Source of the DNA: Morchella semilibera
Lineage: Eukaryota > Ascomycota > Pezizomycetes > Pezizales > Morchellaceae
Assembly: GCA_009192285.1 (NCBI GenBank)
Contig: CM018606.1
Coordinates: forward strand, 2,408,081-2,472,080
DNA: 64,000 nucleotides
Direction of reading: 5' to 3'
This document shows positions 35,370 through 48,440 of the stretch, piece after piece; position 1 is the first letter of the stretch; each line of letters opens with the position of its first letter. The translations under genes were made by a program, and so were the position numbers. The notes under the pieces were generated by a model that worked only from the letters and a program-made list of their open reading frames with translations, did not search any database and was not told where the DNA came from.

Positions 35370-37039
35370 ATGCGTCGTGTTAAAATCTTCTCCGGTTCAT
35401 CGCACCCCGAGTTGACAGATTCAATATGCGAACGTCTCGGTACCACACTTGGGAAATGCGATTTACGAAAGTTCTCCAATGGCGAGACTAGTGTGGACAT
35501 TGGTTGCTCCATACGAGATCAAGATGTTTTCATTGTGCAGAGTGGGAGTCAGAAGTGAGTCCCTCTCTATGAGTTTTTTAAGGTTAGAAGTAATCTCTCA
35601 ACGTTAAAATGGTGGGGAGTGCTGAAAATTGTTTTTAAACAGGGCAAACGACAGCATTATGGAACTTTTGATTTTGATCTCAGCTTGCAAGGGAGGCTCC
35701 GCCAATAAGATTACAGGTATGATACTACCGAATTAGTACCGTGGGCCTATCATCTGACATCCCTAGCTGTTATGCCATATTTCCCGTATTCAAAGCAATC
35801 CAAGAAGAAGTCCCATCGAGGAGCCATCACTGCGAGAAGTTCGTGCCGAATTATATAAAGGAATATATGGGGATAGAAGCTAACAGACTTTGCTACAGTG
35901 CTCGCAAATCTCTTGACAGTGGCTGGTGTTGACCATGTTATTACTGTCGATTTGCATGCTTCTCAGATGCAGGGTTTCTTTACGAAGCCCGTTGATAACC
36001 TCTACGCCGAGCCACTTCTTGCTAGATGGATTAGACACAACGTCCATAATTGGCGCGAATCCGTTGTTGTTTCAAAGAACCCAGGTGGAACGAAGAGAGT
36101 GACACAACTAGCGGATGTTTTGAAGCTTAATTTTGCATTGATAACCACCGATCGAAGGCGAATCAACAGGGATGGGTGGGCTAGTTCTAGATTCCAAAGC
36201 CATAGACATTCCCCGCTGAAAGTGTCGATGGTGATGAAAAGGAGGCTACCGGCGCAGCTGGTGGTGTTGGGTACGATGGAACAGCTGTTGGTAACAGCAT
36301 CGACTTCGGAACAACCCCGAGAGCATCAGCTCCTATCGCAGGCCTTGGAATCTCAACTGTTGCTACCAACTCGCCCTCCATTGGAAGCACCGGCATGTCG
36401 AATGGAGTTCATGCCGATGATGAAGAGGATGATGATGAATATGCAGATGGTCATGCCCATTCAGTCATCTATGGACGCTTAATCTCGGGCCATATCGTCG
36501 ATGATGATTATCCTTCCCCTTCCCCGTCAATGGCAGCATCTACTAGCCATGGTGACGATCCGATGGTGTCTTCCATTCACTCACTCCCATCTCTACACCC
36601 CGCAGACAATGCATTGGGGGGATCGATTGACGCAGACAATTCCGATGATGAGGATGAAGCTGATCGATTACCCGGCTCCGAAAAGATGATTACCCTTGTT
36701 GGTGATGTTCGAAATAGGACCGTTTTGATCGTTGATGACATGATCGATCGTCCTGGTTCGTGGATTGCTGCCGCTGAACACGTAAAATTGCGGGGCGGTG
36801 CAAAGAAAGTCATCTGCATCGCAACCCATGGTGTCTTTGGTGGAGACTGCTTGAGGGAAATGGAGGATTGTGGCTGCATCGATCAAATTGTTGTCACCAA
36901 CAGCTTTCCCATCCAAGAGGAGGGGAGGAGAGCCGCTAAAAAATTGACCGTTATCGATTTGAGCCAACTTCTCAGTGAGGCGATTAGGAGGAACCACCAT
37001 GGTATGCCCATCTTAAACTCGAACATAGAGCTTTATTAA
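35370..37039 (+). CDS. Ribose-phosphate pyrophosphokinase (PRPP synthetase) with large insertion
   Basis: Exons 35370-35554, 35643-35716, 35767-35838, 35899-36175 and 36223-37039 sum to 1425 nt (474 aa). The N-terminal half is canonical: MRRVKIFSGSSHPELTDSIC, FSNGETSV, DQDVFIVQSGS, MPYFPYSKQSKKKSHRGAIT, VDLHASQMQGFF and VDNLYAEPL. After LITTDRRR comes an insertion of roughly 145 residues, rich in Gly/Ser then Asp/Glu, with VIYGRLISGHIVDDDYPSP, before the C-terminal half resumes (ITLVGDVRNRTVLIVDDM). This is the insertion-bearing Prs1/Prs5 class of fungi. The PRPP loop reads VDDMIDRPGSW instead of the usual VDDMxDTxGT, suggesting altered or subunit-type activity. It makes PRPP from ribose-5-phosphate and ATP for nucleotide, His and Trp synthesis. 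The 47-nt last intron is short. Confidence 0.9.
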
Positions 37040-40000
37040 ATCCAAATAAAATCTCGAGTGGGCTGACACTTGTCACACTAACAATAGGCGAGAGCATTTC
37101 CGCGCTATTTCAACATTTTGCGGACTAAGCATGCTTAAGCATAGCCCAGAACGTAGTCATTCAGTATAGTTATTCAAAAGTTGTGATGATGGGAGTTTCT
37201 TTGGCGTTTTTAGTTCATTTGCCTTCTAATACCGTTCGGAATTAGTCCCTTGGTCCAAGCTATTGCGCGCATAGGTTTCTGTGCACGTTGAGAAAGAGAA
37301 AGCGGGGAGGAGATGTGGTTGGGTTGGGTTGGGTCTGTTAAGCTATACTATTAGTAAGGCATTGACGAGACACAATGTGAGAAATTAGAAAATAAAACAA
37401 GAAAACCCACTCAATTTTTTTTCTTCTTCTCGAATCTACGTTGTTTCTACTCTAATATCACTCTTCACATTTTTACACCTTTCGGAGACTGCACTAGAGC
37501 AGGCTAAAACGGTTACTGGCGGTCAAGAGCGTCTTTACGACCTCGTGATGTGGCTCTTGCGCGTGTCCTTGGGCGTTTTTTTCTTTCTTGATCAGTGTTG
37601 CTGCAGACGGCCCACTATTGATAGATATCATTTCCCTGGGACCTGACTGACAATGCCTGACATCCAGTTGATTGTATCCAGCGCCTGTGTCAATCTGTGG
37701 GACTTTTCCAGTTGAGGGAGTAATCTTCGTGCGCAGTTAACATATCTGTCAATTCTGGTCATGCATTTTTCCTTCCTTGGTTAAAGCTCTTGGTGATCAA
37801 AATCATGAAAACGCAGGATAACCAAAGGGATAAGAGCTCTGAGGGGTGGATTTCCTTTATCCATTGTTATTTGCAATTGCTTTACAACTGAAAGTGCTGG
37901 GATTCCCACCCCCCCATCATTTGCACTCAGTGGGGGTAGACGCAGACGCGAGAGGAATTGTTAGAATGTAATATAAGTGGCGATCCTAATATAATTACTT
38001 TTTCCTATTGCACTATTAATGTTGCTGGTTGGCCATGCTCTATCTCCTTGCTAATACTTTGGGTGCTGCGGGAGTTATTGTACTCGTTGGCGGCGTTGTA
38101 ATGAAATATTTTCCTTCTTACTCAGGTGGGATGGATTCAGTTCTCGTGACGGGTGGCTATGTGTAGTTGTTATGTCTCACGATGTTTATCGTTGGTTGTT
38201 AACTGGTTAAAGTGACGTCCAAGCAGCCAAGTTTTCCTTGGCTACGATAATCGAATGCTAAGCTTTCCCCATCGCCACTGCCCGAAAGGAGGAGATTTTT
38301 ATCTTTTCTGCCTTTTGTTTTTCTTTTTCTTTTGCCTTGTCTAGAGAGAGTTATTTAGTAGAAGTTTTAGTGGAGCGGGGCTCTGCATCAATCTGTCTGT
38401 AGGTATATACATGTAGGTTTTACTATGCGTTCCATGTTCGTGGGACTGGAGTCGTGGTGTTGCAGAACTCAGAACTACTCTGGAACCCTTGACTTAGCGA
38501 GCGAGCGAGCAGATAGAGCACCACAACCTTAGACATACCTTCATAACGTGTAAGTAATTAACCCCGCGTCTCGACGTTGGAGTCGTGCGCCGTACCGATT
38601 GGGTTGGGCTTACCGGTAACTCCGGAGGATCTTGGACGTTAATTGGGGGTATAACTATCCTCGTGGTCGATGTCCGGAGTACTAGCACGTGCGGGGGAAG
38701 GGGCAGCGTACAGGTGTCAGCCAACGGTTTTTCGGGTTGGACTGACCGGGTGGTTGATTGATTGATACATGTATGTATGTACTCATGTACCCTCAGATTC
38801 AGATACCACTACATGTACATGTACATACTTATGTACCTATGTGTACTCTAGAGTGATTGTCCTAGGCCTGCCATGCGTGGTAATTTGGACATATATCTGC
38901 AACTAAGCTCGTTCGTGGCAGTTGTGATACCTAGAGTAGCTGATGGTGGTGTGTGGTGATTGTGTACTGGTGACGTTGGCGACGATGGTTGATATCGACT
39001 TTTAGCTGCAGACTACATGTAGTACTTTCTACATATGTATGTCGTGGAAACCGAATCGGGCTATGTTAATGCGATCAGGTTAGAATTTGTACAGGACAAA
39101 CAATTTGTTTCTGTGTTTTCTCGCAGTCATGAGAGGTAAGGTACGTGTGTATTATACATTGACCCCAGCTCGGGGACATTGTTTGCAACAAACTGTGCAT
39201 GTACATGTACCTTCAAACCCATGCATGTCAAAAGGATTGCTTTCATAACGGCGTGTACTCTCCTGGTGCTAATATCAATACATACATGTAGTACATGTTA
39301 ATTGAGCTAGTGGGTTTGATATAAGAGATCAAAGAGGGATCAATGCTCTTTCTCTTCTCCTTTTCCCGTTGTTAATTAGTGATTACTATTCATCAAGGTC
39401 CATGCAAACCGCGCGCGTAGCGGCGTAGGTATATACCAAGGTAAGGAGCAAGTTTTAAAATTCTCCGCCAGATAAACATATATTAACATCTCGATAGTCA
39501 GGTACAAATCCTATTCTTCCATCGGGTTGCGTTCCCGAATTAGTTCGTTTGGTGGTTCGACGTCGTTGTTTCGCCAATCCAGGGCCGATATTCCAGATGG
39601 CGGCTAAACCTACAATAGCCATAAGTACATACAATGTAATCATCATCAATGATCCATGGCGGTCACTTTACTTTACTTCGGACGGGCAACTAGGCCTTTC
39701 CGCCGGCGCCCCGCATCTCCGACTCCATGTAAGCTTTATTGGCATTCAGGGGTCCGAGACGGGGGTCAGGGATTCGGGACTGTGATTTCCGCCCCGTCTA
39801 TTCCCTTGGATATTTTAAAAGCACTGCAGTTGTTGGGTTCATTGGGATTGGGGTTGTGAATAGAGTAGTAGATTCAATATATGATCCACAACTTAACTAG
39901 GGTGACTTTGTTTGGCGGCCCTTTATTAATATTGGCGGTTTCACATAAATACTGGGTTAGACTCCTATCAAGAAACTTATAATCCATCAACGCCACTGCG

Positions 40001-40104
40001 AGTTGGAGAGGTTGTCTTGTCTATCCACTAGCACCTAGCTTTCATTCCTTCCTTCCTTCAACTGAGTTGATCTGTATTTATTTTTTTGACCTCCTCTCAA
40101 CAAT
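37040..40104. other. Intergenic, no gene seen
   Basis: About 3.1 kb. It includes a short gggttgggttgggt run near 37319-37334, a gcga run near 38498-38509 and another cluster of TACATGTA palindromes (38766-38827, 39015, 39200, 39285-39300). Frames are short and unsupported. The last ~100 bp carry a CT-rich leader before the glucanase gene. Confidence 0.45.
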
Positions 40105-41311
40105 ATGCTTGGCCTACTTTCTGTCAGTTCGTTTATGCTAGGACTTGCCAGTGCTGGCACTGTCATCTGGGACGGAAGATTTAAGTAAGTTCTTGAGTGG
40201 TTGAAGAAGTTCGCGATATATAAAAGACCCACAACGGTACTAATAAAATCAATAGTGACTACTCTAGTAGTACCGACCTCAACACTTGGTCATGGGCCAA
40301 CCAGGTCGGGTCCTACCAATACTATATCCACGGTAGTGGAGATGTAACCGACTATGTCAACCTCTCTGTCGACTACAAAAACCCCGCCGATGCTGCCTCA
40401 AACCAGGGTGTCAAGATCACTATTGATGACACGGCCAAGTGGAACTCCGATATGTGGAGAACAGAATTGATCCCACAGACCACTCAAAATTTGGGAACCG
40501 GTACATTGTACTACCACTTCAGCATGAAGAGGTCTGACACAAACGCACCGAATGCCAACTTTGAGCACCAAGTAAACTTCTTGTAAGGCCAATACTCTCT
40601 CTCATTAGTATATTTAGTATCCTAACAGAAATTAGCGAGTCCCACTTCACAGAAATGAAGTACGGCTGGATCAATGGCAACACCAACACCAACCCCGACA
40701 ACAACCTCCGCTGGATGGTCGGTGGTGTTTCAAAGTGGAACGTCGACTGGGTTGCTGACGTCTGGCATAACTTCGCCTATGAGATCGACTTTAGCGCCAG
40801 CACGGTAACTCTCTGGCACTCTGTCGGTGCCGAGCCCCTCGTCAAGACCGCTGGTCCCTTCTCTGCATCTACCTCCACCAACTCCGCTGATTGGCACTTG
40901 GGTGTCCTTCGTCTGCCTGCTAGCGGCAGCGGCGTTACTTCTACTGCTGCTGAGGACTGGTACTACAGCGGTGTGTACGTTGAGAATGGGCCGATCAACA
41001 CCGTCATTGGAACTGCAGGAACTAGCAGCGGATCTACTACTACTGCTATTGCTTCAGCCACAACCACCCTTGCTTCTACAACCACCGTTGCCCCAGCTAC
41101 TACCACAGTTGTCACTTCAGCATCTGCATCGGCTACTGGCGCTTTGGCAGCTAAATGGGCACAGTGTGGAGGTGTTGGATGGACTGGTGCAACTGCCTGT
41201 GTGTCCGGATCGACTTGCACCAAGCTCAATGATTACTACTCTCAGGTTAGTAGTGTGCCCCCTCTGGCTTCCGTTAAACTTAGCTGACATAATCGAATTT
41301 AGTGCATCTAA
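40105..41311 (+). CDS. Secreted GH131 beta-glucanase with C-terminal CBM1
   Basis: Exons 40105-40184, 40256-40582, 40636-41245 and 41303-41311 give 1026 nt (341 aa). The N-terminus [19 protein letters not shown] is a signal peptide. The catalytic region (about residues 18-255) opens [18 protein letters not shown] and has [40 protein letters not shown] and [13 protein letters not shown], as in GH131 enzymes. Known members act on beta-1,3/1,6- and beta-1,4-glucans. A Ser/Thr/Ala-rich linker follows, then a family-1 cellulose-binding module ([23 protein letters not shown]). The last Cys of the CBM comes from a 9-nt terminal exon (CI-stop). Expected to be extracellular and involved in plant or fungal cell-wall attack. 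Confidence 0.9.
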
Positions 41312-42600
41312 ATTTTGTTATATATCTAAAAGATGGGAATGTGGGAAGTGGATTTTGTAGATGTACTCCAAAAATAATTATATTTAGGTTTTTCCGAGTG
41401 GTGCCAAGACATGCGAGTGATATATTATGAAGTGAAACATCTGGTCCTGTGCCAAGCCCTTCACCTTCCTTTACAGATGATTTAAACGAAGAAAGTATGG
41501 GAAGAATGTAATCGTATATTGGCAAGAACCGGGTGGAGTAGGCGCGCGCAGGCACGCTTCTTCAGAATAAGAATTGGTTATAGATCGCTATGGTGATAGC
41601 TATATAGTGTATGATATATTGTAACCTTATATATAGTGAAAACCGAAGATGGTAGAGAACGGCTGTTATATGGTGGATTTGAATCTTTGGGCCCTGCGCA
41701 CAGAGAGAGCAGGAAGGCAAGTTAGGATATAGGGCTGAAACGTTGTATAAAAGCGTATATGTATGTATACCAACCCTACAAAAGTACATAGTGCTGGTGG
41801 TTAGCCATAGTCATTTGGTGCATACTGGCCATTCAAAACTTTCGTTATTTGGGCCCGGCCTATTACCGAGCAATGCAATATTGTAAAAATACGTAATATG
41901 CTGAGCTAGTAATCCTATGTGGGAGGAGTACTCCTGGGTAGTGAATATTAGCGAGGGGGATAGGTTTCTAAAAAGTCTATGTCTAAGGGATAGGAATGCG
42001 CAGGTGTAATTCTCGGGAGGGGGAGGGGGGTTGCGACCCCTCGATATATGGGAATGTTCTTGGATAAACAAAGTAGGCTGAGTAATTGGTCGTGTCTGCA
42101 ACGGGTAGGATAAGGTGTCAAATCAATCATTACCACAGGGGTTCCTTAGCGAGTTGAAAACCGGACTAGTGCTGGTGGTTTTCATATCATTTCCCAGGAA
42201 ACCACTTGAGATTCATATCTCAGGAAGGATCTATCATAGTCAGGATTCAGTTTAAAAAATCAGATAAACCAATATTTTTGACCGCCTATAAACGAAAAGA
42301 TGATCATGGCCGATCACCCGCTAAAAACACACAACTCCGAAGTAGGAATGGAGTAAGGGACATAGAGTAGATCGAAAACGTCTTCTATTGATACTGACAA
42401 AAGAAACCCTCCGCTTTTGTTGTGCCCCCCTGCATACCCAATTTATCCAATCACCAAGAAAGAGTTACAAGACCAAAGAAAGCCTCACCGCAGGAAAACC
42501 GTACCGAAAAAGAGAGAAAATTACATATGTAACCCAAACTGTATCTTATGTTCATACCATCATAGAAAGTGGCGGAAAAAGGAAATCACTGAATAAACGT
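41312..42600. other. Intergenic, 3' ends of two convergent genes
   Basis: Lies between the glucanase (+) and FAS2 (-) stops, so it holds both 3' regions. Short frames only. The phrase agtgctggtggtt occurs twice (41791 and 42168 regions), a possible small repeat. Confidence 0.4.
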
Positions 42601-45600
42601 CTAGAAGTTCGCTACTGCAATTGCGATAGCTTGAGCATCGCTGTGACTGATGCTAACTTGCACCGCCTTCACACCAGCCTTGGCTGCTGCCACCTTGGCA
42701 TCACCATGCAACTTTATTATGTCAGTATCGGTTTATGGGAGAATTGAAGGGAGAAGGACATACCTGAACTACAGGAGCACCCTTATCATCACTAAGAATT
42801 TCAATGTCCTTTAATGGGGCCCCAGCACCTTTTGACGCAACACCCAGTGCCTTAAACACAGCCTCTTTCGCACTCCATCTCCCCGCAAAGCTCGCTTGCG
42901 AACTTGGGGCTTTGCGACAGTACTCCTGCTCAGCAGTCGTAAAGTTGCGCTCAATGAAGTTTTCGTTATCGATATTAATACTAGAAATCAATTCAACATC
43001 GACACCAATTTTGCTGTTCTCGCCTGCAGTAGCACTGGCAAGGTTCTCAACAAGCTTGCGAGTATTCTCCACCGACGGATCCGCAGGCTTCTTCTGGATC
43101 TGTGCGGGGTAGATGTAGCTGTTGGTCTTCTTGTCGGCCTGCACACGGGCAAGAGGGTCAAGGAGGACTTGGGTCTCCTGGTCGGAAGTGTATGGTGGGT
43201 CGTTCTTGGCTTGGAACATGTTGTTTTCGACCAGAGAAGTGTGGTAATATCTGTAAGCCTTCTTGTATCGGGAGTTGACCTTGGCTTTGTACGCTTCATA
43301 TGTCTGCTCATCAAGAGTGGCAAACAGATATTTAGCGTGGACACCGACGGCCTGAGCACCCTTCTGACCGAAACCAAAAGAAGTGACTGAAAATGCTTTG
43401 ATACCATCGGTTTGGATGCTTCGACTTGGGTAAAGGATGTAATCAAACTGCTCCAAATTCTGGTCGACATTGTCCGCGTTCCTGTTTCCTGGCACAAGAC
43501 CAGTGTTCAAGCACTGAATAGCTCCATTCATCATCCAGGCACCAGCAGCACCCTTAGGATGACCGGTGAGGTATTTCTGGAAAATACCCAAAATGGCATT
43601 ACCCTTCTTCCTTCCCAAGTGAGTCAACATCTTTTGAATGGCATCGGACTCATTCTTGTCGTTTGCCTTAGTACTGGTTCCGTGGAAACTGGCAACACCT
43701 AAATCATCAATCGTCAAGCCCCATGTGGCTAGGGCCCCTCTTAATGGCGCGATTCTGGGGTCTTTCTTCCAGAAGTTGTTACCCCAAGCGTTTAGGGCCT
43801 CACTTTCTTGCCTTTGAGATTCGCGCTCAATGTGGCCGGCGCGATCCTGCATATACTCGCTCTCATCAAAGTCGACACCTTGAGATTTCATGGCAGCAAC
43901 CTCCTCCTGGAGGTACATGAGTTCAGACTCGGTCCATTGCTTGATTTGGGCCTTGCGCATATCGAGTTGTCTCTTCCTGTATTTGATATCCAGGAGGGGG
44001 CTTGGGAATTTGCTACCAGCTTCACGAGCAGTAGTCAAAATACCCTGACCAGGAGCTGGAATACTGCGCCCAATCTTGTCGGTGGCGGTGGCTGTTAGCG
44101 CAACAATACCATATATTGGGACACCCATCTCTAACGCCAACTTGGCACTCATAATAAGCTGAACACCACATCCTTGCGATTCCATGAAACCGTTTCTAGT
44201 AGTGGTGGTCGGCCTGGACATTTCAGCCGGGGTTCTGCCATGTGCAATTTCCTCCTCAGCGTTGCTAGTGGCTTTCATATTGGCGAACTCATAGGAGCCC
44301 TCCTCTTGGAAATCATCGAAACCACCAACGAAGCATACTCTTGCTTTGCCCTCAACAATAGTTTCATAACCAATGTCAAGAGACTCGACAGCAGTAGCAC
44401 AGGCACCGACAGGGGTCTTGATGGGACCGGTAGAAGAGAGAAGCAACATGTTAACCCACGCAGACATGGTGTTGATGAAGGATTCCTGCAAAATATCCTT
44501 TTGAATCGGCTTGTCTTGCCACCTCCCCTTGTACATTCCCCTCAGAGCACTCACACCTCCAACACCAGAGCCAACACAGTTTCCGACCTCTGACAAGTGC
44601 ACATATTTGTAGAATTCATAGGGATCAGTGATACCAGCCGCCAAAAGAGCCTCAACAACACTGACAAGAACATAAAGAGTGACTGGATCGACCTGGGTGA
44701 TGATATCCTCGGGAATACCATATCTACGGGCGTCCCATCCCGCAGGGATCTGGCCAGCAACAAGGCGGTCGAATTTCAATGCCTTAGGAACGTATAGTAA
44801 TGCACCCTTCTTTAGGCGTACAGTGTACTCGCCAGTCTCTGTAAGCTCAAAGATCTCGACTTTATCACCGTGCTGCCTCTTGAACTCTTCAGCGTTCTCT
44901 TTGTTGGTCTCGAATTGTTCCAAATCTTGCTCAATAACGACTTCCTGAAGTAATTCCTTCCTCTTGGGGTCGTAGCCACCGAAAAGCTCACTCTCAATCA
45001 AACGGATACCGGAGTGTTCCAAAATGTGCTTCTCGTATTTGGCCTTAACATCTTTGTCATCAACAGGCTCGTTTGTTTTGGCGTCGACCCAGCCAGAGTA
45101 TGGTTTACCCTTGATTGGTCCCTTGAAATGCTTGATAAGTCCCATAATCCAAGCCATTTCGATACATCCTTCAAGTGAAAAATGGCCATGAGCCTCCATC
45201 TCCCAACGTGTTCTGGAGTTACCCCAAGGACCGACCTCTGCGAACCCGGCAACTACAACAACCTTCTCCAAGTCAACCATACCACGGAGATCAGCAGCCA
45301 AAGGTTCGATTTCCTTCTTGTAATCTGGCAATTCTGGAAATGAGAACTTCATGTTCGCACGTGGCTGGATAGTGACCCTTTGGTAGAGTTTCTCGGACTC
45401 ATCACCGTTGACAATTTTGTGCTCGATAGCAGTCTCAACAGTGACCGCCTTGCGAACTTCACAAGTCTCCTGAAGATTCTGGCGGAGCTGAGCAGAAACC
45501 TCCTTGAGATTAGGAATATACTGGAAGCCACCGTTGAGATCGGCAAAGACCGGCTCGACTTGGCAGAGGTTGACGACAGCTGGGGCCATGAGACCCAAGA

Positions 45601-48440
45601 GATTGAAAGCCATTTCTTGCTGCGAGAAGGTACGGACACCAAGCTTCTCAACACCCTCGGCGATGGAATTATTGCCGCCCATCAAACCGGTACCACGGGT
45701 CCATCCAATAACAGCTCCGCAAATTGTGAGGTAGTTGCCCCATGATTCGGAGTGCCATCGGGTGAACAATGTCTCCAAAGCCAGCTTGGATTCAGAGTAC
45801 ATACCGTCGTTACCGAAGGTACCATGATTAGGGGAAAGAGGAAGGATGACCTGTGCAGGACGAGTTTCGTAGCCACGGGAGGCTTTGTTTGTCTTGACCA
45901 TTCCGAGGAGACGGAGAAGATTTGTCAACATGATTCTGTGCGCAAGCTCAGACTTGGAGTCGAGGCCATCGATCTCACGGCCATTCTCAGAAATAGCAGC
46001 AAAGGGGATAACAAAGTCCAAATCCCACCCAAGCCCATTCTTAGAATCATAAACCCAGTTTACAAGGGCTTCACAATCCTGCTTACTACCTATAAAATTG
46101 TTAAAATAAGGCGTGTTATTTAAAGAGGGGTTAGTGGTGTATTTACCTTGGTTGAAGGGCACAACAATCAGTTGGGAGCCACGGGCTCCAAACTTTGTGT
46201 ACATGGTTTGATAGTACTCAGTAACTTCACGCGAGAACCTGCTAGTGGTAACAACGACTCTGGCGCCACCGCTGAGAAGCCCTTGCAAGACCTCTGCTCC
46301 GATAGAACCAGCACCCGCACCAGTCATAAGAACGTTTTTTCCATCGAATGTTACCCCGGACTACTGATATATTAGAACTTGCAAGCTAAGTAAGTGAGGG
46401 TGGAGGGTGGGGGGGATCATACAGCAGCAGCCTGCTCTAAACAGTCCAAGTATAGCCCTGTCAACTTTTTCGAGTACTCCCAGCCGTGGTCTTCCTTTCT
46501 CTTCAGGTGAAGGAATGGAATGCATTCAACCTTTCCTGCATTGCTGTTTTTCTTGTTATTAACGCCACCCTTAGAGCCACCCTTCTCATTGAGAATTTGG
46601 GCTTCGTTCATTGACAAACTCTTGAAAATATTTGCGTAGAGAGTCTTAATCTGCATTTGCGAGGACTTGGTGATCTTGTGTTGCTGTTTGATTATCTTAT
46701 AGATCTTGGCAAGGTCGTTCTGAACCTTCGTTCGATTTCCATATTCACTCAATTTTCCACCAGCAGCCATTTCCTTGACATAGTGCTCAAGTTTCCGAAT
46801 CGCAGGCCGGGGAACCTCGGCATATGACATGTTACCTTGGGCGTCAATTGTAGTTTGAGGAGCAGTGGGATATTGAACATCTTTGAACACGGGCGGCGTG
46901 CCAAGAGCCTCTTGACAGTTCATAATAAGCTGATCCCCAAGCTCCTTTGCAAGCTTGTATGTCTCACCACGTTCCGTGGGACAGTGATCGATGTGGTATT
47001 GCATGTACTCAACTAGTGTAGGGTTAGAGCGGTTCATTATGTGAATACACCGTGAAACAATTTCGCGGTCAACTAGCTTCAGGCGGCCAAAGACAATGTC
47101 AAAGTACATGTGAAGTGCATCCTGTCGGGCCCAGTTCCATGAGGAATCATAAACTCTGGCCTTGAGTGGCGAGAAAGAAGGCTCAATCCCTGAGGCGTAG
47201 AATTCGCCGTGCTCGACATTCCATAGATCAAGTTGGGCTTGCAAAACCTTCTGGGTATCCAGGGAACTGACGTGTGCTTTATCACCAGAGCGAAGATCCA
47301 TTTTCAGGTACCTTGCCAGAAGCTCAAGTTGTTGCTTGAACAAAGCTTTTTGGTCTTTGGTCAAAGCATCAATGGCGGCGGGATCCATCATCATTCCACC
47401 ACCACCACCGCCAGAAGAACCGCCTGCCGCAGGCGCAGATAGGGAAATGCCAGATGCAGCAGCATACTTTGCCGATACGTCGTCTAAAAACGCCTTTGCG
47501 TCATTCTCACTTCCTAGCCTCGCCGCTGGCTCCATTGTGATTGCCATCAGCAAGACGCCATCTTGCCGACCTGACTGAAGACCCCATCGGTCCCCAAGGT
47601 ATTTCCTTGCCATTGTGATGTTAAAGCCACCAGGCATTTTAGAAGATATCATACGGGCAATCATTGAGCTTGACTGCTTGCCAAGCTGTCCATTGAATGT
47701 AGTCTGCATTGCCGCACCTAGTTCATCCAGTGGGGTATCCTCCGGTTTCTCGGGGGTGTTGCCAAATTCCTTTTGTAAGTCTAAATCCATTGTCAGCGGG
47801 TTTGTGAATGAACCAAGATTTATGTGAAGTACGGACCTCCCAAAATTTCATTTTGCAATGTACTTTTGCCATTGACTAAGTCTTTGATGGCTTTTGATAA
47901 TGGAATTTCTGCTAGTGATTTTTTAAGTTTCTGTGCAATGAGTGATCGAACAATATCTACTGCTTGAACAGGCGCGTCGGCAACCTGGGCAGCTGGGCCT
48001 GAGGATGGTGCAGGTGCAGCGGCAGTGGCAGGTGCTGACACCGCTGGGGCATTGGCAGGTGCTGAGGACGAGGCCACAGGAACCTCTGGGGCTGCTTCTT
48101 CTTCAACAGGTTCAACATCGTAGTAGATCTCCTTTGCATCCTTGTTATAGCAAAGGATTTGACGCTGGAGAGATTGGGCAGCATCATAGGCCTCATACTT
48201 GGCTGCAAGAGTGCGCCGAGCCATACCGCCGAGAGTGTCGGAAGGACCAATTTCAACAAGGCGTTCCGCCGAGTGCTGGATAGAATCACATCCTGAGTTT
48301 CAATCCTGAACAATTGGGTTAGTAAGAAGCTCAAAAACGAGATACGAGAATTCAAACCATCTAACGGGACTGGCAAACTGGTAGGCTAGAAGCTCCACCA
48401 TTAAGGTGTAAGCCAACTCCTGCTCTTGTTCGGGTCTCAT
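42601..48440 (-). CDS. FAS2: Fatty acid synthase subunit alpha
   Basis: Exons (5' to 3' on minus): 48358-48440, 47837-48305, 46423-47780, 46147-46360, 42764-46089 and 42601-42711, about 1853 aa. Order of parts: end of the malonyl/palmitoyl transferase ([20 protein letters not shown]), ACP with phosphopantetheine Ser in [10 protein letters not shown] (about S176), ketoreductase ([16 protein letters not shown]), ketosynthase with Cys in [10 protein letters not shown] (about C1272) and the [10 protein letters not shown] His, and C-terminal phosphopantetheinyl transferase ([22 protein letters not shown]). It works with FAS1 in the cytosolic alpha6beta6 synthase. The exon lengths sum to 5561 nt, one short of a multiple of three. 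The frame of [10 protein letters not shown] does not join that of [10 protein letters not shown] in exon 2 (about 48262-48285). The intron 46090-46146 contains no stop and is in frame. Confidence 0.95.

Noticed and set aside
35839-35898. Alternative acceptor TAACAG at 35881-35886 in the third PRPP synthetase intron
   Set aside because: Using it breaks the conserved ARMLANLL reading; the TGCTACAG acceptor at 35898 restores ATG-CTC-GCA-AAT exactly.
39455-39649. Small minus-strand frame with a hydrophobic N-terminus (LYVLMAIVGLAAIW) and Arg-rich stretch
   Set aside because: Could be a one-span membrane peptide, but it is short, lacks a family, and has no supporting context; one such frame by chance is unremarkable.
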